A stretch of 42,680 nt of DNA, taken from assembly GCA_017514785.1 (NCBI GenBank), contig JAFWIO010000068.1:1-42680 (forward strand), in the 5' to 3' direction. Positions 15,741 to 23,999 of this stretch are shown here, in pieces (the stretch's first letter is position 1; every line of letters starts with the position of its first letter). Origin of the DNA: Eubacterium sp. (GTDB lineage: Bacteria > Bacillota > Clostridia > Lachnospirales > Lachnospiraceae). The translations under genes were made by a program, and so were the position numbers. Below the pieces are notes generated by a model. That model saw only the letters and a list, made by a program, of their open reading frames with translations. It was not told the origin of the DNA and did no database searches.

Positions 15741-16934
15741 TTATAAAATTTTACGCAAAATATCAAGCATTAAATCGATATTTTCTTTAGAAATTATAAG
15801 GGGTGGAAGCATACGCAAAACATTGCCTCCAGCGCTTATTACAACTAGTCCATTTTCTAGTGCTTCATTTACGATATCGCCCACTGGAACACGTAGTTCT
15901 AAGCCCTGCATCAAGCCCATTCCTTTTCGTTTCACAACTGAGTTGAACTCGAATGCAATCTTTTCTAACTCTTCTGTTAAGTAGTCGCCCATTACTTTGG
16001 CGTGCTCTACCACAAGGTCTTCTTCATATATGTCAAACACTTTGCTAACAACAGAAGTCACTAGCGGATTTCCACCGTACGTAGTTCCGTGATCTCCTGG
16101 CACTAAAGTGTCCATACACTTTTCACCGCAGACAAATGCACCAACAGGCACACCGCAACCTAGTGCTTTAGCACAAGTCACAACGTCTGGTTTTACTTCG
16201 TAGTGCTCATAGGCAAACATCTTTCCAGTTCTACCCATTCCGCACTGGATTTCATCGCAAATCATGATGATGTCTTTCTCATCGCAAAGCGCGCGGATTC
16301 CTTTTATGAAATCTTCATCGGCAGGTGTTACACCACCTTCGCCCTGTACGCACTCAACCACGATAGCGCAAGTCTTATCAGTCACTAGTTCTTTGACGCT
16401 GTCTAGGTTGTTAAACTCTGCAAACTTAACATCATCTATGTCTGGTCCAAAAGGCTTACGATAACTATCAGTTCCAGTTATCTCTAGCGCACCTTTTGTA
16501 CGACCGTGAAATGAATTGTTCATCGCAATCACTTCATAGCCTTCACTAAAATCGTCATTTTCCTTTGCCGCGCTCTTATCATATGCATATCGCTTTGCTA
16601 CCTTTAGCGCACCTTCCACAGCCTCTGCTCCACTGTTTGTAAAGAATGCTTTCTTAAGACCTGTAGCCTTCACTAGCTTTTCAGCCGCATCTGCCACTGG
16701 CTTATTATAGAAAAGATTTGATGTGTGAAGTAGCAAATCAGTCTGCTCTTTTATAGCATTGTTTATTTTTTCATTTCCATAACCAAGTGAACAAACACCG
16801 ATGCCCGATGCAAAGTCCAAGTACTCTTTTCCATTTTCATCGTACAAAAACACACCCTCGCCCTTTTCAAAGACAACAGGGAAACGGTTGTATGTGTGTA
16901 TTAAGTTTTGTTCCGACTTTTCTATATAACTCAT
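15741..16934 (-). CDS. argD: acetylornithine aminotransferase
   Basis: A 397-residue class III PLP aminotransferase of arginine synthesis, converting N-acetylglutamate semialdehyde to N-acetylornithine. Visible are FFTNSGAEAVEGALK, NNSFHGRTKGALEITG, ICDEIQCGMGRTG and the PLP lysine in VVTCAKALG (Lys256). Length is typical. The start codon follows the argB stop directly (TAAATGAG at 16930-16937), so the two are coupled. It is the last arg gene of the argC-J-B-D run. Confidence 0.95.
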   Translation of the reverse strand: MSYIEKSEQNLIHTYNRFPVVFEKGEGVFLYDENGKEYLDFASGIGVCSLGYGNEKINNAIKEQTDLLLHTSNLFYNKPVADAAEKLVKATGLKKAFFTNSGAEAVEGALKVAKRYAYDKSAAKENDDFSEGYEVIAMNNSFHGRTKGALEITGTDSYRKPFGPDIDDVKFAEFNNLDSVKELVTDKTCAIVVECVQGEGGVTPADEDFIKGIRALCDEKDIIMICDEIQCGMGRTGKMFAYEHYEVKPDVVTCAKALGCGVPVGAFVCGEKCMDTLVPGDHGTTYGGNPLVTSVVSKVFDIYEEDLVVEHAKVMGDYLTEELEKIAFEFNSVVKRKGMGLMQGLELRVPVGDIVNEALENGLVVISAGGNVLRMLPPLIISKENIDLMLDILRKIL

Positions 16935-17867
16935 TTATTTTTCCTTCATCTCTTGTTCTTTGTAGAACTTCTCATCCTCGTCGCGTAGCAACGCTGTACC
17001 GATACCCTTGTTTGTGAAAATCTCTAGTAAGATACAGTGTGGAATTCTTCCGTCCAATATATGGACACGAGATACTCCGTTTTCGATTGCCTCAATACAG
17101 TTCTTGATTTTTGGAATCATTCCGCCTGAGATTGTTCCATCTTTAATCAAGTCCTTTGCCTCGGAAATAGTCATTTCTGAAATAACAGAGTCGTGATCTT
17201 CTGCATCCATTAAAACACCTTCAGTATCTGTAAGGAATGCCAGCTTCTCAGCCTTTACCGCTTCTGCTATAGCTGATGCTGCATCGTCTGCATTTATATT
17301 ATATGCCTCGAACTCGTCATCTAGTCCTATTGGACAAACGATTGGCAAGAAGTCCTTCTCTATCAAATCAAGCAAGATCTCTGTAGAAACAGACTTTACA
17401 GTTCCCACATATCCAATGTCTTCGCCGTGGGAAAGTTTCTTCTCAACGCTTAGAAGGTTTCCGTCTTTACCACTGATACCAATGGCACGAACGCCCAACT
17501 TTTCAACCATCTGAACGAGCTGTTTGTTTACTTTATTAAGAACCATCTCTGCTGCTTCTAGTGTTTCTTCGTCGGTCACGCGAAGGCCGTTTACAAACTC
17601 AGTCTCCATGCCCATCTTATCGATGTGTTTGCTGATAGCCTTTCCACCACCGTGCACGATGATAGGTTTGAAACCAACTAGTTTAAGAAGTGTAACGTCC
17701 TGGATTACATTTGTCATGAAATCCTCGTCTAGCATTGCACTTCCACCGTATTTAACAACGATAATTTTTCTATTGAATCGCTGAATGTAAGGTAGCGCCT
17801 CAATAAGTACGTCTGCCTTTTCAATAAGCGAATCCATTTTTATATCTTTGTTGCCCTTCATTATCAT
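16935..17867 (-). CDS. argB: acetylglutamate kinase
   Basis: The 310-residue amino-acid kinase phosphorylates N-acetylglutamate. It has [12 protein letters not shown] at the N-terminus (phosphate-binding Lys-Tyr-Gly-Gly), [18 protein letters not shown] (substrate site), and a C-terminal [10 protein letters not shown] nucleotide site. An N-terminal helix of about 25 residues precedes the core, as in arginine-inhibited hexameric enzymes, so feedback inhibition is plausible. GGAGG lies nine bases before the first ATG; a second ATG two codons later is also possible. It lies 21 bases after argJ. Confidence 0.95.
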   Translation of the reverse strand: MIMKGNKDIKMDSLIEKADVLIEALPYIQRFNRKIIVVKYGGSAMLDEDFMTNVIQDVTLLKLVGFKPIIVHGGGKAISKHIDKMGMETEFVNGLRVTDEETLEAAEMVLNKVNKQLVQMVEKLGVRAIGISGKDGNLLSVEKKLSHGEDIGYVGTVKSVSTEILLDLIEKDFLPIVCPIGLDDEFEAYNINADDAASAIAEAVKAEKLAFLTDTEGVLMDAEDHDSVISEMTISEAKDLIKDGTISGGMIPKIKNCIEAIENGVSRVHILDGRIPHCILLEIFTNKGIGTALLRDEDEKFYKEQEMKEK

Positions 17868-17888
17868 TTGTCTATTCCTCCAAAGGTT

Positions 17889-19112
17889 TTAACTTCTATA
17901 ATCGGCGTTGATGCTCACATACTCGTGCGTCAAATCACATCCCCAAGCTGTTGCTTTTGCATCGCCCATCTTCATATCGCATGTTACTGTCACAGCATCC
18001 TCTGATAAAATCTCTGTCGCTTTTTCTTCGCTGTAATCAGTAGCTATTCCGTTTTCAACTATAATTATCTGTCCAGCCTTGCTAGTAAATACTATGTCTA
18101 TTTTTTCTGGGTCAAAGTCCACACCGGCATAACCCAGTGCACACATAATTCTTCCCCAGTTAGCATCGTGTCCGCAAATAGCTGCCTTTGTAAGAGAAGA
18201 TGACACAACCGACTTTGCAAGTTTCACTGCATTTTCTTTTGTGTCTGCATGTCTTACCTTTACTTCAAATAGCGCTGTTGCACCTTCGCCATCTCCTGCA
18301 ATCATTTTGCTAAGTTCTTTATTTACTGCATGTAGCGCATTTACAAATTCTTCGTAGTCGGCATCTTTCTTTGTGATTTCTTTATTCTCTGCTAAACCGT
18401 TAGCAAGAATCAAAACTGTATCGTTAGTTGATGTATCACCATCTACCGAAATCATATTGTATGAATCTTTCACACTATCACTTAGCGCTTCGTATAAAAG
18501 TTCTTTTGAAATCTTAACATCAGTAGTTAGGAATGAAAGCATTGTGCACATATTTGGATGAATCATTCCTGATCCTTTGCACATGCCGCCAATCTTACAC
18601 TGTTTTCCAGCTACTCTAAACTCGTATGCCACTTCTTTTGGCTTAGTGTCAGTAGTCATGATAGCTTCTGCCGCCAAATGTCCACCGTCTTCTGATGAGT
18701 CCAATGTCAAACCAAGCATTTGAATTCCTGCTTCTATCTTATCCATTGGAAGTTGCTGGCCGATAACGCCAGTAGATGCAACTAAAACTTCGTTCTCATC
18801 TACCTGCAAGTTTTCTGCCACCATCTTTGCTGTCTGTTCACAGTAGTCCATTCCTTCTTTGCCGGTGCAAGCATTTGCAACACCACTGTTACAAACGATG
18901 ACCTGAGCAAAGTCGTTTTCATAAATCTGCTTTTGATCAAACAACACTGGCGCAGCCTTAACTACGTTTGTAGTAAATGTACCTGCAGCTACTGCTGGCA
19001 CATGACTCTTTATCATAGCCATATCTGTTTTTTCTTTTTTTATTCCAGCGTGCACTCCCATAGCCGCAAAGCCTAGCGGAGCTGTCACGCCACCTTCTGT
19101 TTTAAAATGCAT
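17889..19112 (-). CDS. argJ: bifunctional ornithine acetyltransferase / N-acetylglutamate synthase
   Basis: ArgJ recycles the acetyl group from N-acetylornithine to glutamate. The 407-residue precursor cleaves itself before a conserved threonine. Here KGSGMIHPNMCTML is visible with Thr190; the residue before it is Cys where Ala is usual. Other signatures are CNSGVANACTG and SVDGDTSTNDT near the substrate site. Because ArgJ supplies acetylglutamate, no argA is needed. It is 11 bases downstream of argC. The AAGGAA ribosome binding site supports the ATG. Confidence 0.95.
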   Translation of the reverse strand: MHFKTEGGVTAPLGFAAMGVHAGIKKEKTDMAMIKSHVPAVAAGTFTTNVVKAAPVLFDQKQIYENDFAQVIVCNSGVANACTGKEGMDYCEQTAKMVAENLQVDENEVLVASTGVIGQQLPMDKIEAGIQMLGLTLDSSEDGGHLAAEAIMTTDTKPKEVAYEFRVAGKQCKIGGMCKGSGMIHPNMCTMLSFLTTDVKISKELLYEALSDSVKDSYNMISVDGDTSTNDTVLILANGLAENKEITKKDADYEEFVNALHAVNKELSKMIAGDGEGATALFEVKVRHADTKENAVKLAKSVVSSSLTKAAICGHDANWGRIMCALGYAGVDFDPEKIDIVFTSKAGQIIIVENGIATDYSEEKATEILSEDAVTVTCDMKMGDAKATAWGCDLTHEYVSINADYRS

Positions 19113-19123
19113 ATCTTATTCCT

Positions 19124-20164
19124 TTACACACTGCTTGGGACTAAATCAATTCCTGTTTCTTCAGGTAGTCCAAACATTATATTCATATTCTGAACCGCTT
19201 GTCCTGCTGCTCCCTTTACCAAGTTATCGAGCGCGCCCATCATAACTATTCTTCCTGTTCGCTCATCAATCTTGAAGTTAATATCTGTGTAGTTACTGTT
19301 TGCTACAAAACGTGTCTCTGGGCAAAGGTCTTTGTCGAGGACTCGGATGAACTTCTCATCTTTGTAATATTTATCATAAACAGCTTTAACTTCATCGTAT
19401 GTCACATCTTTTGTTAGGTTCGCATAAGCAGTCACCAAAATTCCTCTTTGCATTGGAACTAAGTGTGGAGTGAAGTTTATAACAACATCCTCATCTGCTG
19501 CATAACTTAGCTGCTCTTCTATCTCTGGTGTGTGACGATGTGTTGTAACACCGTACGCTTTTATGTTTTCGTTTACTTCGCAGAACAAGTTCGCAACCTT
19601 CGCGCCACGTCCTGCTCCAGTAGTTCCTGACTTAGCATCCACGATAATAGATTTAGGATCTATAAGTCCCTCTTTTACCAACGGATAAATAGAAAGGATA
19701 CTGCAAGTTGTGTAACAACCAGGGTTTGCAATAAGGCGTGCATCCTTTGTCTTGTCACGGTTAATCTCGCAAAGTCCATAAACTGCCTCGTCAATAAACT
19801 CTGGACTTTCATGTTTAATGCCATACCACTTCTCGTAAACGTCCACATCTTTTATTCTAAAGTCAGCGCTAAGATCAATAACCTTAGTCTTACTCAAAAC
19901 ATCTTCATTTATAATCTTTGAGCAAAGCCCCTGAGGTGTAGCTGTAAAAATAACATCTACCTTACTGCTAAGCTCGTCTATATTATCACCTAGGCATTTC
20001 TCATCCACTAGCTCAAACATATTTCTATACACGCTAGCAAAAGGTTCACCCTCAAATGACTTTGAGCCAAACCATACTACTTCCGCTTCTGGATGATTCT
20101 GTATTAACTTTACAATCTCGGCTCCGGCGTAACCAGTTGAGCCAATAATACCTACTTTAATCAT
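19124..20164 (-). CDS. argC: N-acetyl-gamma-glutamyl-phosphate reductase
   Basis: A 346-residue NADPH-dependent reductase acting third in arginine synthesis. It has the Rossmann motif GIIGSTGYAGAE, the active cysteine in LIANPGCYTT (Cys150), and KSGTTGAGRGAK. Its length is that of the common long ArgC type. AGGAGG precedes the ATG. It is the first gene of the arg operon and divergent from argG across a 250-base operator region. Confidence 0.96.
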   Translation of the reverse strand: MIKVGIIGSTGYAGAEIVKLIQNHPEAEVVWFGSKSFEGEPFASVYRNMFELVDEKCLGDNIDELSSKVDVIFTATPQGLCSKIINEDVLSKTKVIDLSADFRIKDVDVYEKWYGIKHESPEFIDEAVYGLCEINRDKTKDARLIANPGCYTTCSILSIYPLVKEGLIDPKSIIVDAKSGTTGAGRGAKVANLFCEVNENIKAYGVTTHRHTPEIEEQLSYAADEDVVINFTPHLVPMQRGILVTAYANLTKDVTYDEVKAVYDKYYKDEKFIRVLDKDLCPETRFVANSNYTDINFKIDERTGRIVMMGALDNLVKGAAGQAVQNMNIMFGLPEETGIDLVPSSV

Positions 20165-20202
20165 AGTAACCTCCTATGTGTCCTCGTCAAAGAATAAACT
20201 AT

Positions 20203-20239
20203 TTTTCTTCTATATACAAGAAGAATTTTCTTCTATATA
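20203..20239. repeat. 14-bp direct repeat in the argC leader
   Basis: TTTTCTTCTATATA occurs at 20203-20216 and 20226-20239, one period of 23 bases. Between them, GAAGAATTTTCTTC forms a small inverted repeat. The stretch lies within the argC 5' untranslated region. It may be a regulator site or chance in A/T-rich DNA. Confidence 0.5.
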
Positions 20240-20256
20240 AGAACACAACTGCGAGA

Positions 20257-20285
20257 ATTATACACTATTTATGTATAATATGCAA
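20257..20285 (-). promoter_or_regulatory. argC operon promoter
   Basis: TTGCAT (20280-20285) and TATAAT (20257-20262) on the minus strand are separated by 17 bases. The -35 box forms part of an ArgR-like half-site. Confidence 0.75.
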
Positions 20286-20365
20286 GGTTTTTGCATAAAA
20301 TATGCATAATTTATGAATAATATACAAAAATATTCATTTTTTACTTGCATTTTATGCATAATTGT
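20270..20365. promoter_or_regulatory. probable ArgR operator cluster between argC and argG
   Basis: At least four imperfect palindromes made of TG-N-AT and AT-N-CA half-sites lie here, for example TGCATTTTATGCA near 20346-20358, TGAATAATATACA near 20314-20326, and TGCATAAAATATGCA near 20292-20306. They resemble ARG boxes bound by ArgR/AhrC, although the spacing between half-sites is a base shorter than the usual consensus in some. They overlap both -35 regions, so arginine-dependent repression of both directions is the natural reading. Confidence 0.65.
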
Positions 20366-20373
20366 TGTATATT
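20345..20373 (+). promoter_or_regulatory. argG promoter
   Basis: TTGCAT (20345-20350) and TATATT (20368-20373) are separated by 17 bases, and the box lies inside an ArgR-like palindrome. The -35 sequence is the same as that of the divergent argC promoter. Confidence 0.75.
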
Positions 20374-20414
20374 AATTCCCGTTGTAAGAAAAACATTTTA
20401 TGGAGGAAAGAAAA

Positions 20415-21638
20415 ATGGCTAAAGAAAAAGTTGTATTAGCTTATTCAGGAGGACTTGATACTACTGCTATCATCCCTTGGCTAAAGGAAAACTATGATTA
20501 CGAAGTTATATGCTGCTGCATAGACTGTGGACAGGAAGAGGAATTAGATGGTCTTGAAGAGAGAGCAAAATATTCTGGTGCTTCTAAACTTTATATAGAA
20601 GATATCACAGATGACTTTGCCGAGAACTATATAATGCCTTGTGTACAGGCTGGCTCAGTATATGAGAATAAATATTTACTAGGTACATCAATGGCTAGAC
20701 CTGGTATCGCTGCAAAGCTAGTTGAAGTTGCTAGAAAAGAAGGCGCTACTGCTATCTGCCACGGTGCTACTGGTAAAGGAAACGACCAGATTCGTTTCGA
20801 ACTAGGAATTAAGGCTTTGGCTCCAGACATTAAGATTATCGCTGCTTGGAGAGATGACAAGTGGGATATGGATTCTCGTGAGTCAGAGATTGAATATTGT
20901 AAGGCACATGGAATTGATCTTCCATTTAACGCAGACCAAAGTTACAGCCGTGACCGTAACCTATGGCACATCAGCCACGAAGGTTTGGAATTAGAAGATC
21001 CAGCAAACGAGCCAAACTACGATCACCTACTTGTTCTTGGTGTTTCTCCAGAGAAAGCTCCAGAAGAAGGTGAATACGTAACAATGACTTTTGAAAAGGG
21101 TGTTCCTACTTCTGTTAACGGCGAAAAGATGAAGGTTGCTGATATTATCAGAAAACTAAACGAGCTTGGCGGAAAACACGGAATCGGTATTATCGATATC
21201 GTCGAAAACCGTGTAGTTGGTATGAAGTCTCGTGGTGTTTACGAAACTCCAGGCGGAACTATCCTAATGGAAGCACACGACCAGTTAGAAGAGTTAGTAC
21301 TTGACCGTGCTACTATGAACTTCAAGAAAGCTGTTGCTGAGAAATTAGCTCAGGTTGTATATGAGGGAACATGGTTCACTCCACTTCGTGAAGCACTTCA
21401 AGCTTTCATTGAAAAGACTCAGGAAAATGTTACTGGTGAAGTTAAATTCAAACTTTACAAAGGAAACATTATTAAAGCTGGTACTACTTCTCCATATTCA
21501 CTATACAGCGAATCACTTGCATCATTTACTACTGGCGATTTGTACGACCACCACGATGCTGAAGGATTCATCCAATTGTTTGGACTACCACTACAGGTAA
21601 GAGCAATGAAAAAGGCTAAGTTAGAAGAAGATAAATAA
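20415..21638 (+). CDS. argG: argininosuccinate synthase
   Basis: ArgG joins citrulline and aspartate using ATP. The 407-residue protein shows the ATP-pyrophosphatase loop VLAYSGGLDTTA, GATGKGNDQIRFE, and SRDRNLWHISHEG. An upstream in-frame ATG at 20400 is not used as start here because the GGAGG at 20402-20406 is the ribosome binding site for ATG 20415 (eight bases). It is divergent from argCJBD. Neither argF/carAB nor argH is in this window, so the last steps must be encoded elsewhere. Confidence 0.96.
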   Translation: MAKEKVVLAYSGGLDTTAIIPWLKENYDYEVICCCIDCGQEEELDGLEERAKYSGASKLYIEDITDDFAENYIMPCVQAGSVYENKYLLGTSMARPGIAAKLVEVARKEGATAICHGATGKGNDQIRFELGIKALAPDIKIIAAWRDDKWDMDSRESEIEYCKAHGIDLPFNADQSYSRDRNLWHISHEGLELEDPANEPNYDHLLVLGVSPEKAPEEGEYVTMTFEKGVPTSVNGEKMKVADIIRKLNELGGKHGIGIIDIVENRVVGMKSRGVYETPGGTILMEAHDQLEELVLDRATMNFKKAVAEKLAQVVYEGTWFTPLREALQAFIEKTQENVTGEVKFKLYKGNIIKAGTTSPYSLYSESLASFTTGDLYDHHDAEGFIQLFGLPLQVRAMKKAKLEEDK

Positions 21639-21644
21639 TTATAT

Positions 21645-21707
21645 ACAAAAAGAAAAACACTAGGGACTCACTAACAATCGTTCGTTCCCTAGTGTTTTTC
21701 TTTTTGT
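21645..21707. terminator. bidirectional terminator hairpin with conserved 19-nt loop (copy 3)
   Basis: A perfect 22-bp stem (21645-21666 with 21686-21707) closes the loop CTCACTAACAATCGTTCGT (21667-21685). It lies between the convergent argG and the 364-aa gene and can terminate both. Confidence 0.8.
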
Positions 21708-21720
21708 TTAATATTATAAT

Positions 21721-22815
21721 TTAATCTACACTCAACTTCTTGTTATAAATAAACTTATCTCTTTTTTTGTTATATATAAATACTTTCTTAATTGGATATT
21801 CTTCTTCTACTCCCTCATCCTCTCTAACATTATACAATTGTTTTGTGCCTGTAAAAACGGCATCTTGATAACCATCTTTATTAACATCTTTGTACAAAGA
21901 ATCTAAATATTTTCTCTTGTAAATAAAGCATAAATCATATATTTTATCTACATATTTCTTTTTATTAAGCTTATATTTTTCTATATCTTCTTCAAATAAA
22001 TCTTCTTCCCCATCGTCAAAAGTATATTTAAACCTATAAGCGTCTTTCTCTTTTTCTATATTCCATAAGATAGTATCTCCTACACCATCATATCCGTCAC
22101 CATCTTCTGATTTTTTTGCAACATATGCTTCCACGTATTTAACACCATTTACTTTGACAAAATCGCTCTTCTCTACTTTACGATTTTTGTTTTCTATCTT
22201 TTCAATATATCTTCCCATTTCACTATCCGGTTTCCCTAGAGGCATAGTGCTATAGCAATTAGTATATCTATTTTTGTAGGTTAGATCTTCTTTTAGTTCT
22301 TCAATGTATTTATCAGAATGATATTCTTCTGGAAAATTGACTATTAGGTATTCCATAACACTCTTGTCATCATTACATATCGCAACTTCCGTATGCTCCC
22401 AATCATTAAAATACAACACATAAACAGGTTTGCCTAACCACTTATGGTCTAATCTAGTCGCAGTATATTCTGTTTCAATTTTACTTAGTCTTTCCTTTTC
22501 TTTTTTGTATTCACCTTTCTTATATTGATACTTAAGATATAAATACTCATAATCATCCAGTAATCCAGTTATTGGATGATACTTGTATTCAATAACTCTT
22601 TTTTCATCCACTTTTTTAGGAAACAAGTTTATGCCCATACCAAAATGGTCATCAACCTTCAAATAGTTCTTCGGATTTGTTTCAACTTTTTCAAAACCCG
22701 GTCTTGCCATATAACTACAGAACAAAAACCATATTATAAACACAATAGATGCTATGAAAATGGTCACTCCCAGACCAATACCTACTGCAGCTATTATTTT
22801 ACCTTTCTTACTCAT
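21721..22815 (-). CDS. membrane-anchored extracytoplasmic protein of unknown function (364 aa)
   Basis: I do not recognise a family. The protein begins MSKKGKII, has one hydrophobic segment (about residues 7-35), and then a large, charged, Lys/Glu/Tyr-rich outer domain of mixed helix and strand. Near the C-terminus DVNKDGYQDAVFTG has the D-x-N-x-D-G-x-x-D form of a calcium-binding FG-GAP/dockerin-like loop. The start at 22815 is chosen because AGGGAG lies seven bases upstream; the frame is open eight codons further. It overlaps the acyltransferase stop by eight bases, so the two are cotranscribed and probably work together at the envelope. That is inference. Confidence 0.72.
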   Translation of the reverse strand: MSKKGKIIAAVGIGLGVTIFIASIVFIIWFLFCSYMARPGFEKVETNPKNYLKVDDHFGMGINLFPKKVDEKRVIEYKYHPITGLLDDYEYLYLKYQYKKGEYKKEKERLSKIETEYTATRLDHKWLGKPVYVLYFNDWEHTEVAICNDDKSVMEYLIVNFPEEYHSDKYIEELKEDLTYKNRYTNCYSTMPLGKPDSEMGRYIEKIENKNRKVEKSDFVKVNGVKYVEAYVAKKSEDGDGYDGVGDTILWNIEKEKDAYRFKYTFDDGEEDLFEEDIEKYKLNKKKYVDKIYDLCFIYKRKYLDSLYKDVNKDGYQDAVFTGTKQLYNVREDEGVEEEYPIKKVFIYNKKRDKFIYNKKLSVD

Positions 22816-23899
22816 ACTTTTTCTCCCTGATTTTTCCAACTATCTTTGTTTTTATCACATCAGGTACTTTGTAGAAGACTACGCTCAAGAATAATGCCCA
22901 TACGATTGCGCCTAAGACGTATATCAATTTTCCGCTTCGTGAAGCAATAATGCTGCTCCATCCCATTGCATTTACAAAATATAGTCCCAAGTAATGGAAC
23001 ATAAAAATCAGAATTGTTTTACTTCCACACTTTGTGAAAAATGGAATGTTTTTGTCTGGAATTATTAGAGCCCAGCATATGATTGAAATTGCAGTTGCAA
23101 TATATGCTGCAAGCCTAATTATTGCTCCAAACTTCAATATAACTCCTGATGTTATTATTGTTGATCCCCATACATTACTTAACACTTCATATGAGTTTCT
23201 ACCCGAGAATAACGCTGTTAAATTTGTGATATTCTGAGGGTTGATTAGTAACAACGCAAAAGCTAAGACCAATACTACTCCTGCCACTATTCTTAAGGAA
23301 TTCTTCTGTCTTAATTTATCTGCCAAATCGCATTCTTTTGCAACTTTGCCGAAGACAAAGAATGGGAACATCACTAGAACTCTAAACCATGCGAAGTAAT
23401 CTCCAATAACATTTGCTCCGCCTATTCCACTTATATATCCAACTAAACAACCGATGACAATTGCTATTACTAACAATACCTTTGTGTTTACTTTGTCCAA
23501 GACGAACATTAACACTTCTGCTATTGCAAGAACGATCAAAAACCAAATCATGTCACCATATTTAATAAACGATAGATTGACTGGTTCGTACTTCACTTGT
23601 CTATTAAATATCTTGAATGCGATCATGTAAACTGCCCATTTACCAAAGAACATAACTAGTTTTGTGGCAATAGCATAAAGTACATATGTAAATGCATTCC
23701 ACAACGCACTCTTTTTCTTAAAAAAGTATCCCGAGATAAAAAAGAATGTTGGTATATGGAATAGATATATAAACGCAGCAAGACTTTTAAAAGACGCAGA
23801 GTCTATTCCAGAGTTATTCTCTAGAACAAAGTGACCCACAACTACTAATACTATCATCACATATTTTAAGTTGTCCCAATAAGCAATTCTTTGTTTCAT
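22808..23899 (-). CDS. acyltransferase-3 family membrane protein
   Basis: The 363-residue protein has about ten membrane helices and opens with RIAYWDNLKYVMIVLVVVGHFV, the typical N-terminal region of acyltransferase-3 proteins with the conserved His in VGH. A later helix pair carries YLFHIPTFFFISGYFF, another family hallmark. Members O-acylate sugars of the cell wall or exopolysaccharide. The target here is unknown. The overlap with the downstream 364-aa protein suggests an operon of two. A -10-like TATAAT lies upstream at 23910-23915 (minus strand). Confidence 0.88.
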   Translation of the reverse strand: MKQRIAYWDNLKYVMIVLVVVGHFVLENNSGIDSASFKSLAAFIYLFHIPTFFFISGYFFKKKSALWNAFTYVLYAIATKLVMFFGKWAVYMIAFKIFNRQVKYEPVNLSFIKYGDMIWFLIVLAIAEVLMFVLDKVNTKVLLVIAIVIGCLVGYISGIGGANVIGDYFAWFRVLVMFPFFVFGKVAKECDLADKLRQKNSLRIVAGVVLVLAFALLLINPQNITNLTALFSGRNSYEVLSNVWGSTIITSGVILKFGAIIRLAAYIATAISIICWALIIPDKNIPFFTKCGSKTILIFMFHYLGLYFVNAMGWSSIIASRSGKLIYVLGAIVWALFLSVVFYKVPDVIKTKIVGKIREKKYE

Positions 23900-23999
23900 A
23901 ATTATCTGTATTATACCATAAAGTACCTAGTATTTAAGGCAATTTTATAGTAAAATTATAGGGACTATGGGATTTAAGAATTCCCAATCGGAGGGTGAT
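23900..23999. promoter_or_regulatory. divergent promoter region between acyltransferase and glycosyltransferase genes
   Basis: On the minus strand TATAAT at 23910-23915 has only a weak -35. On the plus strand, A/T-rich sequence around 23945-23962 may hold a -10 (TAAAAT or TATAGG) with no convincing -35. A short TGGGA/TCCCA inverted repeat lies just before the glycosyltransferase ribosome binding site. Confidence 0.35.
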
